From Paenibacillus glycinis (GTDB taxonomy: Bacteria > Bacillota > Bacilli > Paenibacillales > Paenibacillaceae), in assembly GCF_009909185.1 (NCBI RefSeq), contig NZ_JAAAMV010000023.1, forward strand, positions 124,001-188,000: a DNA stretch of 64,000 nucleotides, written 5' to 3'. Of the stretch, positions 19,141 through 31,517 are shown piece by piece (position 1 is the first letter of the stretch; every line of letters starts with the position of its first letter). The notes under the pieces were generated by a model. It was given only the letters and a program-made list of their open reading frames with translations. It was not told the origin of the DNA and searched no databases. The position numbers were made by a program, and so were the translations under genes.

Positions 19141-20601
19141 TTATTCAAAAGCGTCCGTCAGCACGGGACCGCGGCTATGGCTCGGGAGAGGCGCGCCCAG
19201 CAAATAACTGAGCGTAGGCGCGACCGAGACGAGCGATTGCTTCGCGTCGATTTTCACGCCTTGGCGCACCCGCGGCCCATGCAGGAAAAACGGAACGTAC
19301 CGCTCGCCTTCGTCCAAATGCCCATGCCCGCCGATGCCGTCGGCTTGTCCGTGATCCGCGCATACGATGAACGTCGCATCGTCCGCGTCCCCGCGTTCCG
19401 TAAGCCAAGCGACGAATTCGGCGATCAGCGCATCCGCCTCTTCAATCTTTTGCCGATATTCGCCATACAATGCGCCCATGCTGTGTCCCGTCTGGTCCGT
19501 CGCGATGAACTGCACGACCAACAGGTCCGGGTCCTGCTCCGCCATGATGAGCTTCGCGCGTTCCATGATGTTGCGGTCCGCCTTATCGTTATGCATGACC
19601 GCCGTTACGCTCTCCACGTCGTCGCCCATGGAATCGATGAGATGCGCGATCCCGAGCAGCCTTCCGCGCTTGCCGACCTTCCTCAGGCTGTCGAAGATCG
19701 ATTCCACCTTGATTCCGAGCTTCCATACCATATTCGACGTAATGCCATGCTCGCGCGGATAAGTGCCGGTGAACATGGAGGAGAAGCAGACGACCGTCCG
19801 CGCCGGGTATACCGTCTCCATCTGCGTGTACTCCGTGCCTGCCGCCCGCCATTTCTTCAGGAACGGCGCATCCGCTTCCTCGAAACGGTCCTTGCGCATC
19901 CCGTCGATGACGAGGACGAACACTTTCCCTTCCGGGCGGTCCGCAGGCGCCTCGATCGGCGTCGTATAGCCCGGCATCTCTTTCGGCTTCCAATCGAACA
20001 GGTTGCGGTGCATCACCCATGCGAACAGCGCCGTCCCGGCGAGAAACAGCAGATACGTTCCCCAGCCGAAATCGCCGCCCGCCGCCGAAGCGTCCGCCCA
20101 TTTCGCTCCTGCCGTATCGACCACGAAGAGCAGCAGCAGGAACTTCGGCAACTGCTCCTGCGCATTGCCGCTCGTCGAATCGCTGTTCTTCAGCACGAGC
20201 TTCCAGAAGCGCTTGAAATTCCACCACGACGTGCCGATCCGCAAATGATAATAGAACGTCCCCCAGAAATAAATCGTGAAGAACAAAAACAATCCGATCG
20301 CAAGCGCGTATAAGCCCAGCTCGAGCGGCGCGTCCCGCCAGAGGATCAGCGCCGCAACGACGGGGAACCAGAGATAATTCCGCAGAAACAGCGGAAAATC
20401 GTAGTGAAAATACAAGGCGAACAGGGGCAGCCCCGCGAGCAGGCCCAAGCCGAATTGCGTCCAGAACGCGCCGTCTCCCCACGATCCCATATGGTAAAGC
20501 GCGTAGACCGACACCGTGAAGATCGGCGTAAACGGTTTCCCCTCGTTCAACAAGTTCCAGCAGCGCGCCGCCACGATCTCGAACCCGGACGCTTTCTTCA
20601 T
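19141..20601 (-). CDS. Membrane-anchored alkaline-phosphatase-superfamily phosphodiesterase
   Basis: 486 residues from ATG 20601. The N-terminal 190 residues hold about five hydrophobic helices. The soluble domain carries the alkaline phosphatase fold: LVIDGMRKDRF (metal Asp), YPARTVVCFSS (Thr nucleophile region), FIATDQTGHSMG, VCADHGQ and GGHGHLDEGER (metal Asp/His ligands). The start overlaps the upstream stop by 4 bp (ATGA), with AGAGGGG 8 nt upstream. It may transfer or remove a phospho-substituent such as phosphoethanolamine or phosphoglycerol in an envelope glycan; the substrate cannot be told from sequence. Confidence 0.88.
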   Translation of the reverse strand: MKKASGFEIVAARCWNLLNEGKPFTPIFTVSVYALYHMGSWGDGAFWTQFGLGLLAGLPLFALYFHYDFPLFLRNYLWFPVVAALILWRDAPLELGLYALAIGLFLFFTIYFWGTFYYHLRIGTSWWNFKRFWKLVLKNSDSTSGNAQEQLPKFLLLLFVVDTAGAKWADASAAGGDFGWGTYLLFLAGTALFAWVMHRNLFDWKPKEMPGYTTPIEAPADRPEGKVFVLVIDGMRKDRFEEADAPFLKKWRAAGTEYTQMETVYPARTVVCFSSMFTGTYPREHGITSNMVWKLGIKVESIFDSLRKVGKRGRLLGIAHLIDSMGDDVESVTAVMHNDKADRNIMERAKLIMAEQDPDLLVVQFIATDQTGHSMGALYGEYRQKIEEADALIAEFVAWLTERGDADDATFIVCADHGQADGIGGHGHLDEGERYVPFFLHGPRVRQGVKIDAKQSLVSVAPTLSYLLGAPLPSHSRGPVLTDAFE

Positions 20602-21584
20602 TCCCCATGCCCCTCTCTTCGGCGCAGCCTCAGCCAACCCCGCAACTCCGTCCATGTGACGGCCGTCAGGACGATCGATAACGTCCCCGTCACGTAAGCA
20701 AAAACGAATTTGTACCCATGCGACAACAGAGCCGCCGTATAGGCCGCGCTCCCGGCGATGCCCAGTACGCCGAGCGATGCCGTCAGCGTCGTCTCGTAGG
20801 TGCCGATCCCGCCCGGCGTAATATGAAAGACCTGCCCGGCAATCGTCATGCCGGTCGCCCAGACTGCCTGCAGCGGGTTAACGGATAGCCCAAGCGCTCG
20901 TGCAACGCCGTACACGACCGCGCCTTCGAGCAGCCAGCAGGCAAAAGTGAGCAGCGCCGCCATTGCGCCTCTCCCGGAAGCCAACGTCGTCCGCAGATGT
21001 TCGTAATGCCGCAGCGCCAAGCCGGACAGTGCTTCCATGCGTCCGCGCCTGCGCCCTCCCCCTCTCCGCAGCCGCTCCAGTCCGAACCACGCCGCGCCAG
21101 CAGCCAACACGCCCATTCCAAGCACGACCCCATACCGGGGAGATGTCTCCAAGCCGAGCATGAGCGCGCCGGCGGATCCGATCAGCAGCAGCGAAGCCAT
21201 ATCGAGCACGCGCATGGCGGCTACGGAATGCAGCGCATCGTCCCAGCGTACCGACGTGCTCCGAACGTACAACCCGGTACGCGCCAAGTCTCCTGCTTTT
21301 ACGGGCAGGACATGATTGATCAGCAAGCTCACGAACAACGGATGCATATAGTGCCGCAGCGGGTCCAGCTTCTCTCGACCGGCATAGAGCCGCCAAGACA
21401 ACGCCTTCAACCAGAAGGATAAGCCATAGCCCGCCGTCATCAGGAGAAGCATGTACGGGGCGTGCAGCAATCGGATCGCCGCATCGCCCAGCGCCTTCCC
21501 CTGGAACCAGCGCATCGTAAACCAGACAAACAAGGCAGCCAAGGTAAGCCCGCCCAAGGAAATACCTATTTTCCGCAAAATCAT
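20598..21584 (-). CDS. Flippase-like membrane protein (lysylphosphatidylglycerol synthase TM / UPF0104 family)
   Basis: 328 residues with about eight helices. The family pattern is visible: LLINHVLPVKAGDLART in the first half and the ITPGGIGTYETTLTASL motif near the C-terminus, as in MprF membrane domains and AglD/YbhN proteins. It lacks the aminoacyl-transferase domain of MprF. First gene of the envelope operon, behind a strong promoter. Its job may be moving a lipid-linked intermediate across the membrane for the GT-C enzyme; this is inferred from family and operon. Confidence 0.88.
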   Translation of the reverse strand: MILRKIGISLGGLTLAALFVWFTMRWFQGKALGDAAIRLLHAPYMLLLMTAGYGLSFWLKALSWRLYAGREKLDPLRHYMHPLFVSLLINHVLPVKAGDLARTGLYVRSTSVRWDDALHSVAAMRVLDMASLLLIGSAGALMLGLETSPRYGVVLGMGVLAAGAAWFGLERLRRGGGRRRGRMEALSGLALRHYEHLRTTLASGRGAMAALLTFACWLLEGAVVYGVARALGLSVNPLQAVWATGMTIAGQVFHITPGGIGTYETTLTASLGVLGIAGSAAYTAALLSHGYKFVFAYVTGTLSIVLTAVTWTELRGWLRLRRREGHGE

Positions 21585-21637
21585 GCCTTCCTGTCGTGTC
21601 CGCCGTCCTTCTCAACAAGTGAGAACCGTTATCACCA

Positions 21638-21666
21638 AGTATAGTGAACGGTACCTGCTCCGTCAA
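21638..21666 (-). promoter_or_regulatory. Promoter of the flippase-phosphatase-GT2-GT-C operon
   Basis: On the minus strand, TTGACG (21661-21666), exactly 17 bp, then TATACT (21638-21643), 53 bp upstream of the first start. This is a near-consensus sigma-A promoter. Confidence 0.82.
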
Positions 21667-21788
21667 ACCATTTCCGCAGATTTGAAAATCGCCGAAGGCT
21701 TTGCGGCCCGCGCAATCCGCCATGCTGCCTGGCCGAGATACGCTTCATTCTACCGCTCTCATTCGTTTTCCTTCACTTTGTGCGCATG

Positions 21789-21842
21789 CAAAAAAAAAGC
21801 CGATTCCCCGCAGATGGGAACATCTGCAAAAGAATCGGCTTC
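21789..21842 (-). terminator. ATP synthase operon terminator
   Basis: On the minus strand AGCCGATTC and GAATCGGCT pair around an inner GCAGATG/CATCTGC hairpin, then nine T residues. It lies 15 bp after the atpC stop. Confidence 0.92.
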
Positions 21843-21856
21843 CTGCTACGAATCCA

Positions 21857-22255
21857 TTAGCCTTGTTTGACGGCGATCCGGTTCATCGCGCGCTGCAGCG
21901 CAAGCTCGGCACGCAATTGATCGTAATCGTCCTTTTTGCCGCCCAGGCGCTGTTCGGCGCGCTGTTTGGCCGCTTCCGCACGAGCGAGATCGATATCGCC
22001 CGGCAATTCCGCGCTTTCGGCCAGAATGACGACTTTATCCTTGCGGATCTCGAGAAAACCGCCGCCAACGGCGATTTTTTCTTCGGCGTTATTCTTTTTG
22101 ATCGTAATGGGCGCGATCTTCAAAGGCGTGACCATCGGGATATGATTCGGCATGATGCCCATCTCGCCCTCGGAGCCTTTGACGATCACCATATTGACAT
22201 CCTCAGCGTAAACCTTACGCTCAGGCGTTACGATTTCCAGTAAAAAGGAGCTCAT
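21857..22255 (-). CDS. atpC: F1Fo ATP synthase subunit epsilon
   Basis: 132 residues. An N-terminal beta-sandwich (FLLEIVTPERKVYAEDVNMV, GEMGIMPNHIPMVTPL) and a C-terminal helical hairpin (DIDLARAEAAKQRAEQRL) identify the epsilon subunit of the F1 central stalk, which can inhibit hydrolysis. Last gene of the atp operon. The SD is GGGAGGG. A 143-bp gap separates it from atpD; I see no gene in it. Confidence 0.96.
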   Translation of the reverse strand: MSSFLLEIVTPERKVYAEDVNMVIVKGSEGEMGIMPNHIPMVTPLKIAPITIKKNNAEEKIAVGGGFLEIRKDKVVILAESAELPGDIDLARAEAAKQRAEQRLGGKKDDYDQLRAELALQRAMNRIAVKQG

Positions 22256-22398
22256 GATCTTACCCTCCCATGCGCCCTACGACGTAAGACGCAACTTCGT
22301 TAGCTTAGGCGTATGTCCGACAAAAGTCGTTTTGGCGCTTGCCCATCGAATGATGGAGCAGCCTTCGGCGGCGATAATCGGACGAACTTCCTGGCGAA

Positions 22399-23990
<1,592 letters not shown>

Positions 23991-23994
23991 GCAT

Positions 23995-24855
23995 TTATTG
24001 CTGCGCGTTCGCGCCGCCGACGATTTCCGCGATTTCCTGCGTGATCGCCGCTTGGCGGGCACGGTTGTACGTCAACGTCAAGCCCGCGATCATTTTCGTC
24101 GCGTTCTTCGTCGCATTGCCCATTGCGGTCATACGTGCGCCGAACTCGCTTGCTTTGCCTTCCAATACCGCGCTGTAAATCACCGTTTCCGCGTATTTGG
24201 GCAGCAGCACGTCGAGTACCTTCTCAGGCGACGGCTCGTATTCGTAGCTTGCCTTCGCGCCCGTAAATTGCGACTGATCCAGCGGAAGCAGCTGCTTAAT
24301 GACCGGCACTTGGGTGATCGCGTTGTAGAATTGGTTGTACACGAGGTTCAACTCGTCGTATTTGCCGCTTTCGAAACCTTTGACGGCAGATGCCGCCAAC
24401 GATTTGATGTCGGCGAATTTCGGCGAATCGGAAAGTCCCGTCACTTCATCCGCAGGGGTAATGCCCCGGCGCTTGAAATAATCGCGGCCTTTGCGCCCGA
24501 TGACGAACACGTCGTATTCCGCGGGAGATTTATGCTTCTCCTGAATCGTCAACCATACTTTACGAAGCACGTTCGCATTGTATCCGCCCGCCAAACCGCG
24601 GTCCGACGTGACGACCAGATAGGCCGTACGCTTGATTTCGCGGCTTTGCAGCATCGGATGCTTGATTGCGCCTCCGCCCGATGCGATGCTCGCCACGACT
24701 TCGCGGATCTTGTCGGTATACGGACGGGATGCCACGGCCGCCTCCTGAGCTCGCTTCAGCTTAGCGGACGCGACCATCTCCATTGCCTTCGTGATCTGCT
24801 TCGTATTCTGGGTGCTCTTGATCGAGCGTTTGATTTCGCGCATGCCTTTAGCCAT
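23995..24855 (-). CDS. atpG: F1Fo ATP synthase subunit gamma
   Basis: 286 residues, the F1 central rotor shaft. N-terminal MREIKRSIKSTQNTKQITKAMEMVA and the C-terminal helix RMTAMGNATKNATKMI...YNRARQAAITQEIAEIVGGA form the coiled coil inside the alpha3beta3 ring. SVTSDRGLAGGYN-like family segments (VTSDRGLAGGYNANV) are present. The usual length is about 285-290. The 122-bp spacer before it (24856-24977) contains a weak inverted repeat but no gene. Confidence 0.97.
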   Translation of the reverse strand: MAKGMREIKRSIKSTQNTKQITKAMEMVASAKLKRAQEAAVASRPYTDKIREVVASIASGGGAIKHPMLQSREIKRTAYLVVTSDRGLAGGYNANVLRKVWLTIQEKHKSPAEYDVFVIGRKGRDYFKRRGITPADEVTGLSDSPKFADIKSLAASAVKGFESGKYDELNLVYNQFYNAITQVPVIKQLLPLDQSQFTGAKASYEYEPSPEKVLDVLLPKYAETVIYSAVLEGKASEFGARMTAMGNATKNATKMIAGLTLTYNRARQAAITQEIAEIVGGANAQQ

Positions 24856-24977
24856 TCGTTGTCACCACCTTATTGCCGGCTTACCCGGACGAAGCTTCCC
24901 TTCGCCCTCGGCCGGTTCTATTCCGCGCTAGTATTCGAACCGCACGCGCGCGTGCGGCCCGAAGGTAAAGATATGGT

Positions 24978-26498
<1,521 letters not shown>

Positions 26499-26508
26499 TC
26501 ACCCCTAT

Positions 26509-27057
26509 CTACAGTGCTTGAGTTTTCAACGCTTGTTCAAGTCGAGCAAGCTTGCCGGAGAGGCTGCCGTCGTAGAGACGGTCGCCGATGCGCACTTGTA
26601 CGCCGCCGAGCAGAGCAGGTTCAACGATTTGTTTCGCGATGATGCGTTTGCCGACCATTTCGCCGAATTGCGCCGCTACTTTGGACAATTCTTCGGCGCT
26701 GAGCGATTTGGCCGTATATATCGTAGCGTGTGCCTGACCAAGCGCCTCGCCCGCTACTTTCGTATAAGCTTCGTACACGTCGCCGAGCGCGTTTTGACGC
26801 CCGCGAACGATGAGAAGCTCTACCGTGTTCAATACCATAACCGATACTTTGTCGGACAAGGCGCCCTTGATGATGGCGATTTTTTGGCTGACTTCGACGT
26901 TCGGCAGCGCCATGAATTTGCGGATTTGCGCATCTCCGGCCAAGGCGTCCACGACGATCTTCAGCTGTTTCTCGACATCGGCAACCGCGTTGTTGCTTTG
27001 AGCCAGCTCGAACAGCGCTTTAGCGTAGCGTTTAGCTACGACGCTCTCGCGGCTCAT
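26509..27057 (-). CDS. atpH: F1Fo ATP synthase subunit delta
   Basis: 182 residues, peripheral-stalk subunit that links b subunits to the top of F1 (OSCP). The N-terminal helical domain (AKRYAKALFELAQ) and the conserved C-terminal segment (GGVQVRIGDRLYDGSLSGKLARLEQAL) fit the family. ATG at 27057 overlaps the atpF stop by 4 bp, which suggests coupled translation. Confidence 0.96.
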   Translation of the reverse strand: MSRESVVAKRYAKALFELAQSNNAVADVEKQLKIVVDALAGDAQIRKFMALPNVEVSQKIAIIKGALSDKVSVMVLNTVELLIVRGRQNALGDVYEAYTKVAGEALGQAHATIYTAKSLSAEELSKVAAQFGEMVGKRIIAKQIVEPALLGGVQVRIGDRLYDGSLSGKLARLEQALKTQAL

Positions 27058-27536
27058 TTGCTTCCAACCTCGTTCAAGTATTGGTTAACGAGTTGTTCTT
27101 GGGACTTGTCATCGATTTGCTTCTCGATGATCTTGGACGCGATCATGACGGACATGCCGCTGACTTGGCCGCGCAGGGCCGCGATCGCTTTGTTTTTCTC
27201 GGTTTCGATATCCTTGACGGCGTCGTCCTTCAGGCGGCTGGCCTCGGATTTGGCTGTCTGGAGGATTTCGTCCGCTTGCTTGGAGCTCGTTTGTTTCGCT
27301 TGCTCGATAATTTCATATGCGTCTTTGCGCGCTTGTTGCAGCGTTTGTTTTTGCTCTTCGAACTGCTGTTCCGCCTGCTTGCGGCTGTTCTCCGCGTTAT
27401 CGAGCTGTTCTTTCACGAACTGCTTGCGCTGTTCCATGATGGAAAGCAGAGGACCGAACGCATAACGGCTAAGCAGCCAGTAAAGAATTCCGAAAGCAAT
27501 CAGTTGGATGAAAAAATTGGACCATACGATATCCAA
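27054..27536 (-). CDS. atpF: F1Fo ATP synthase subunit b
   Basis: 160 residues: one N-terminal membrane helix (FFIQLIAFGILYWLLSRYAF), then a long charged coiled coil (residues about 30-150), the peripheral stalk dimer. The start is TTG at 27536 (TTG GAT ATC), with AAAGGAG 9 nt upstream. There is no better in-frame start. A 101-bp gap with a partial inverted repeat separates it from atpE. Confidence 0.95.
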   Translation of the reverse strand: MDIVWSNFFIQLIAFGILYWLLSRYAFGPLLSIMEQRKQFVKEQLDNAENSRKQAEQQFEEQKQTLQQARKDAYEIIEQAKQTSSKQADEILQTAKSEASRLKDDAVKDIETEKNKAIAALRGQVSGMSVMIASKIIEKQIDDKSQEQLVNQYLNEVGSK

Positions 27537-27637
27537 CGTACGTCACTCCTTTCCGTAAATTAGCCAGCTGTTCTATGGCAGCTAGCAAAAGGAAGGCGCG
27601 GAGGCATTGGCACTCCCCGCCATTTGCAAGTTTAGTA

Positions 27638-28690
<1,053 letters not shown>

Positions 28691-28691
<1 letters not shown>

Positions 28692-29101
28692 TAGTTGTTT
28701 TCACCCCTTTCATCGGAAGAATGCCTAGCGGCCGATCTGCCCTTGGATCGAAATCCCAGTATGAGTGTTGCCAATTGAGCAACAAATAATCCCGCGACCG
28801 TTCCGTAGACACTAAAAGAAAAGTACCGTGTGGCGACGACCACCGCAAGCAAGCCGATGCACGCGCGCGTGAGAAAACCGAGGTTATTCCTCTTGGCGCC
28901 TTTCGCGGCCGCGTTCGCGCCGATCCGCTGTACTTTCCATGAAAGATGGAAGGCGTTTACAAGACTGGCCGCAGCGCCGAGAACAAGTCCGCCGAAGAGC
29001 GGCTTTTGCTCCGGATAAAGGGCCCACCCGATAAAGCATAGAGACAAAAAAAAGAAGGTGATACGCATTACCGTTCGAAGGTGGCCGGACAAGTCATCCA
29101 T
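28691..29101 (-). CDS. atpI: ATP synthase accessory membrane protein AtpI
   Basis: 136 residues from ATG 29101, which shares its A with the TAA of the upstream gene. Four hydrophobic segments (TFFFLSLCFIGWAL, PLFGGLVLGAAASLVNAF, ACIGLLAVVVATRYF, VAGLFVAQLATLILGF) match AtpI. The tail is basic. AtpI assists c-ring assembly in some bacteria and, with AtpZ, has been linked to magnesium uptake. An upstream in-frame extension reads through atpZ in another frame and is not coding. Confidence 0.85.
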
Positions 29102-29355
29102 TACTTCGCTTTGCCCCCTATAAACGTTCGGATCAAGAGTATGGTCATGATGACGGCTACGACAAAACCCGCAGCCATGCCGGCAATGGCGCCATACCCG
29201 TCGTTCATTTTGGAGCCGATCCAGTAACCCAGTCCCAGACATGCGGCAATGGTGCCGCCGACGGAACCGATCAGCCCCATGGCTCGCCACGGATTATCGC
29301 CGAAATTGCCGTTTCCTGCATCGCGATTCTTGTCGTTATGGGATGAATTCACCAT
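29101..29355 (-). CDS. atpZ: AtpZ/AtpI-family small membrane protein, first gene of atp operon
   Basis: 84 residues: a polar N-terminus (Asn/Asp-rich, about 22 residues), then two membrane helices (AMGLIGSVGGTIAACLGLGYWIG and AIAGMAAGFVVAVIMTILLIRTF). This two-helix hairpin with GxGxxxG patterns matches the AtpZ/gene-1 family. SD GGAGTG is 6 nt from the ATG at 29355. It heads the atp operon, 24 bp after the -10. Confidence 0.85.
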   Translation of the reverse strand: MVNSSHNDKNRDAGNGNFGDNPWRAMGLIGSVGGTIAACLGLGYWIGSKMNDGYGAIAGMAAGFVVAVIMTILLIRTFIGGKAK

Positions 29356-29378
29356 GAATCACTCCAAAACTCTTATTT

Positions 29379-29408
29379 ATTTTAGCCAAGCGGGTTCCCG
29401 TTTGTCAA
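29379..29408 (-). promoter_or_regulatory. ATP synthase operon promoter
   Basis: On the minus strand a perfect TTGACA (29403-29408) and TAAAAT (29379-29384) with an 18-bp spacer. The spacer holds the short inverted repeat CGGG-AA-CCCG. Confidence 0.8.
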
Positions 29409-29445
29409 TTGATATAAATTCAAACATTTAGTGAACGGCAAGCCG

Positions 29446-29470
29446 AAAACCCTTGATTTACCTAGGGTTT
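29446..29470 (-). terminator. Possible terminator after wecB
   Basis: On the minus strand AAACCCT and AGGGTTT pair around a 10-nt loop, followed by a short T run. It sits between the wecB stop and the atp promoter in the right direction, but the stem is short. Confidence 0.45.
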
Positions 29471-29541
29471 CCGGTTTCGCAAACCGTACAGTAGCACTGT
29501 ATGCTGTAGCGTTGGCGGGCATGCATGCCTACTATCGCAAT

Positions 29542-30690
29542 CTATGAACGTTGTGTGAACGGAGCCGGACGTTCGCCGACCCTTCCAAAATGATGCAAAA
29601 TCGCCTGCACGATCCTGACGGAGGCTTGTCCGTCGCCGTACGGATTGGCCGCTCGGCTCATCCGTCCATAGAGCTGCGCGTCCGACAATAACGCGCGCGC
29701 GCGTTCGTAAACCGCGGCCTCGTCGGTGCCGACAAGCTCCAGCGTGCCCGCTTCTATGCCTTCCGGACGCTCCGTCGTATCGCGGAGCACGAGCGTCGGC
29801 ACGCCGAAGGACGGCGCCTCTTCCTGCAAACCGCCGGAATCCGTCATGATCATGTGCGCGTGCGGGTAAAAGTTGTGGAATTCGAACACGTCGAGCGGCT
29901 CGATCAGCTTCACGCGCGGGTGATTGCCGAGGATCTCGTTCGCCGGCTCGCGGACGGCCGGGTTCGGATGCACCGCGTACACGATGGCCGCGTCTTCGAA
30001 TTCGTCCGCGATCCGCTTCACCGCGCGGAAGATATTCCGGTGCGGTTCGCCCAGCGCTTCGCGGCGGTGCGCCGTCATCAGGATCATCCGTTTGCCCGCC
30101 GCCCAATCGATGACCGGATGGGCGAAGGACTTGTCCACCGTGTATTGGAACACGTCGGCCGCCGTATTGCCCGTTACGTAGATCGCGGACTCCGGCTTGT
30201 TCTCTTTGCGCAGATTGTTCGCCGACCATTCGGTCGGCGCGAAGTGCACGTCCGCAAGAACCCCGACCAGCTGGCGGTTCATCTCTTCCGGATACGGAGA
30301 CAGCTTGTTCCATGTCCGCAGCCCCGCTTCCACGTGGCCGACGGGAATCTGCTGCAGGAACGCCGCGTAGCTGGCCAGGAAGCAGGTCAGCGTGTCGCCG
30401 TGGACGAGCACGATGTCCGGCTTCGATTCGCGAAGCACCGGCTCCAATCCTTCCAGCACGCGCACGGTCGTTTCCGTCAGCGTCTGACGGTCTTTCATGA
30501 CGTTCAGGTCGTAGTCGGGCACGATTTTGAAGAAATCGAGCACTTGGTCGAGCATTTGGCGGTGCTGCGCCGTCACGCAGACGACCGATTCGATCTCTTC
30601 GGGGTGCTTCTGCAGCTCCAGCACGAGCGGAGCCATCTTCACCGCTTCCGGGCGCGTGCCGAAAACGGTCATTACTTTCAACTTGGACAA
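29542..30690 (-). CDS. wecB: UDP-N-acetylglucosamine 2-epimerase (non-hydrolysing)
   Basis: 382 residues. Interconverts UDP-GlcNAc and UDP-ManNAc for teichoic acid linkage units and other envelope polymers (MnaA in Bacillus). Active-site segments are visible: VFGTRPEAVKMAP, VHGDTLTCF, HVEAGLRT, PEEMNRQ, TAHRRE and DSGGLQEEAP. The start is set at TTG 30690 because AGGAG (30699-30703) is 8 nt upstream, giving MSKLKVMTVFG; the upstream GTG at 30699 overlaps the SD. It is 15 bp downstream of upp, the same order as in Bacillus. Confidence 0.95.
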   Translation of the reverse strand: MSKLKVMTVFGTRPEAVKMAPLVLELQKHPEEIESVVCVTAQHRQMLDQVLDFFKIVPDYDLNVMKDRQTLTETTVRVLEGLEPVLRESKPDIVLVHGDTLTCFLASYAAFLQQIPVGHVEAGLRTWNKLSPYPEEMNRQLVGVLADVHFAPTEWSANNLRKENKPESAIYVTGNTAADVFQYTVDKSFAHPVIDWAAGKRMILMTAHRREALGEPHRNIFRAVKRIADEFEDAAIVYAVHPNPAVREPANEILGNHPRVKLIEPLDVFEFHNFYPHAHMIMTDSGGLQEEAPSFGVPTLVLRDTTERPEGIEAGTLELVGTDEAAVYERARALLSDAQLYGRMSRAANPYGDGQASVRIVQAILHHFGRVGERPAPFTQRS

Positions 30691-30705
30691 TGGAGTCACT
30701 CCTAA

Positions 30706-31335
30706 CTATTTGGTTCCGAACATGCGGTCGCCGGCATCGCCGAGGCCCGGCACGATATAGCCGTGATCGTTGAGATGGCTGTCCAGCGAAGCGAGGTAAA
30801 TGTCGACGTCGGGGTGCGCCTGTTGGACGGCCGCCACGCCTTCCGGCGCCGCGATCAGGCACATCAGCTTGATCTGGGTGCAGCCGCGCGATTTGAGCGA
30901 CGCGATCGCCGCATTGGCGGACCCCCCGGTCGCCAGCATCGGGTCGACGACGATCAGCAGCCGTTCCGTCGCGTCGGCGGGCAGATTCACGTAGTACTCT
31001 ACGGGCTGAAGCGTTTCCGGGTTGCGGAAGAGTCCGATATGGCCCACCTTCGCCGCCGGTATGAGCTTGAGCATGCCTTCCACCATGCCGAGGCCGGCGC
31101 GAAGAATCGGAATGACGCCCAGCATGCGGCCGGATATGACGTTGCTCGGCGCCTCGACGATCGGCGTCGTGACGCTGATCGTCTCGAGCGGCAGGTCCCG
31201 CGTGATCTCGTAGGCCATCATCGTCGCGATTTCGTCCACGAGTTCGCGGAAATCTTTCGTTTTGGTATCTTTGTCGCGAATATACGTCAGCTTGTGCTGA
31301 ATGAGCGGATGGTCGCAAATCGTAAGAGTGCCCAT
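30706..31335 (-). CDS. upp: Uracil phosphoribosyltransferase
   Basis: 209 residues, forms UMP from uracil and PRPP (pyrimidine salvage). The PRPP loop [12 protein letters not shown], the [11 protein letters not shown] region and the C-terminal uracil-binding [12 protein letters not shown] are present. Full family length. SD AGGAGG is 9 nt from ATG 31335. It is followed by wecB and the atp operon, as in Bacillus, but its usual neighbour glyA is 13 kb away. Confidence 0.97.
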   Translation of the reverse strand: MGTLTICDHPLIQHKLTYIRDKDTKTKDFRELVDEIATMMAYEITRDLPLETISVTTPIVEAPSNVISGRMLGVIPILRAGLGMVEGMLKLIPAAKVGHIGLFRNPETLQPVEYYVNLPADATERLLIVVDPMLATGGSANAAIASLKSRGCTQIKLMCLIAAPEGVAAVQQAHPDVDIYLASLDSHLNDHGYIVPGLGDAGDRMFGTK

Positions 31336-31370
31336 TATTCAATCCTCCTGGAGATCTTCTTCAACTGACA

Positions 31371-31379
31371 ATTATAACA
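31371..31379 (-). promoter_or_regulatory. Extended -10 promoter of upp
   Basis: On the minus strand TGTTATAAT (TATAAT at 31371-31376) lies 36 bp upstream of the upp start. The extended TGn motif compensates for the lack of a clear -35. Confidence 0.6.
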
Positions 31380-31517
31380 TCCGGAGCCCGATTGTGCACA
31401 CGGCGTTCGCCAGGCCAAAATCCTCCTGCAAAGTATGCCCGAACGCGCCGAATACTTGCAATTGAACGCATGGCGCCAGCTTCGGCGAAACAGGCTCCGG
31501 CGAGGTCGCCATTGGAG

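Noticed and set aside
29462-31342. Minus-strand open frame of 626 codons across wecB and upp
   Set aside because: Out-of-frame shadow of two recognised enzymes; the product is Arg/Gly-rich and has no domain.
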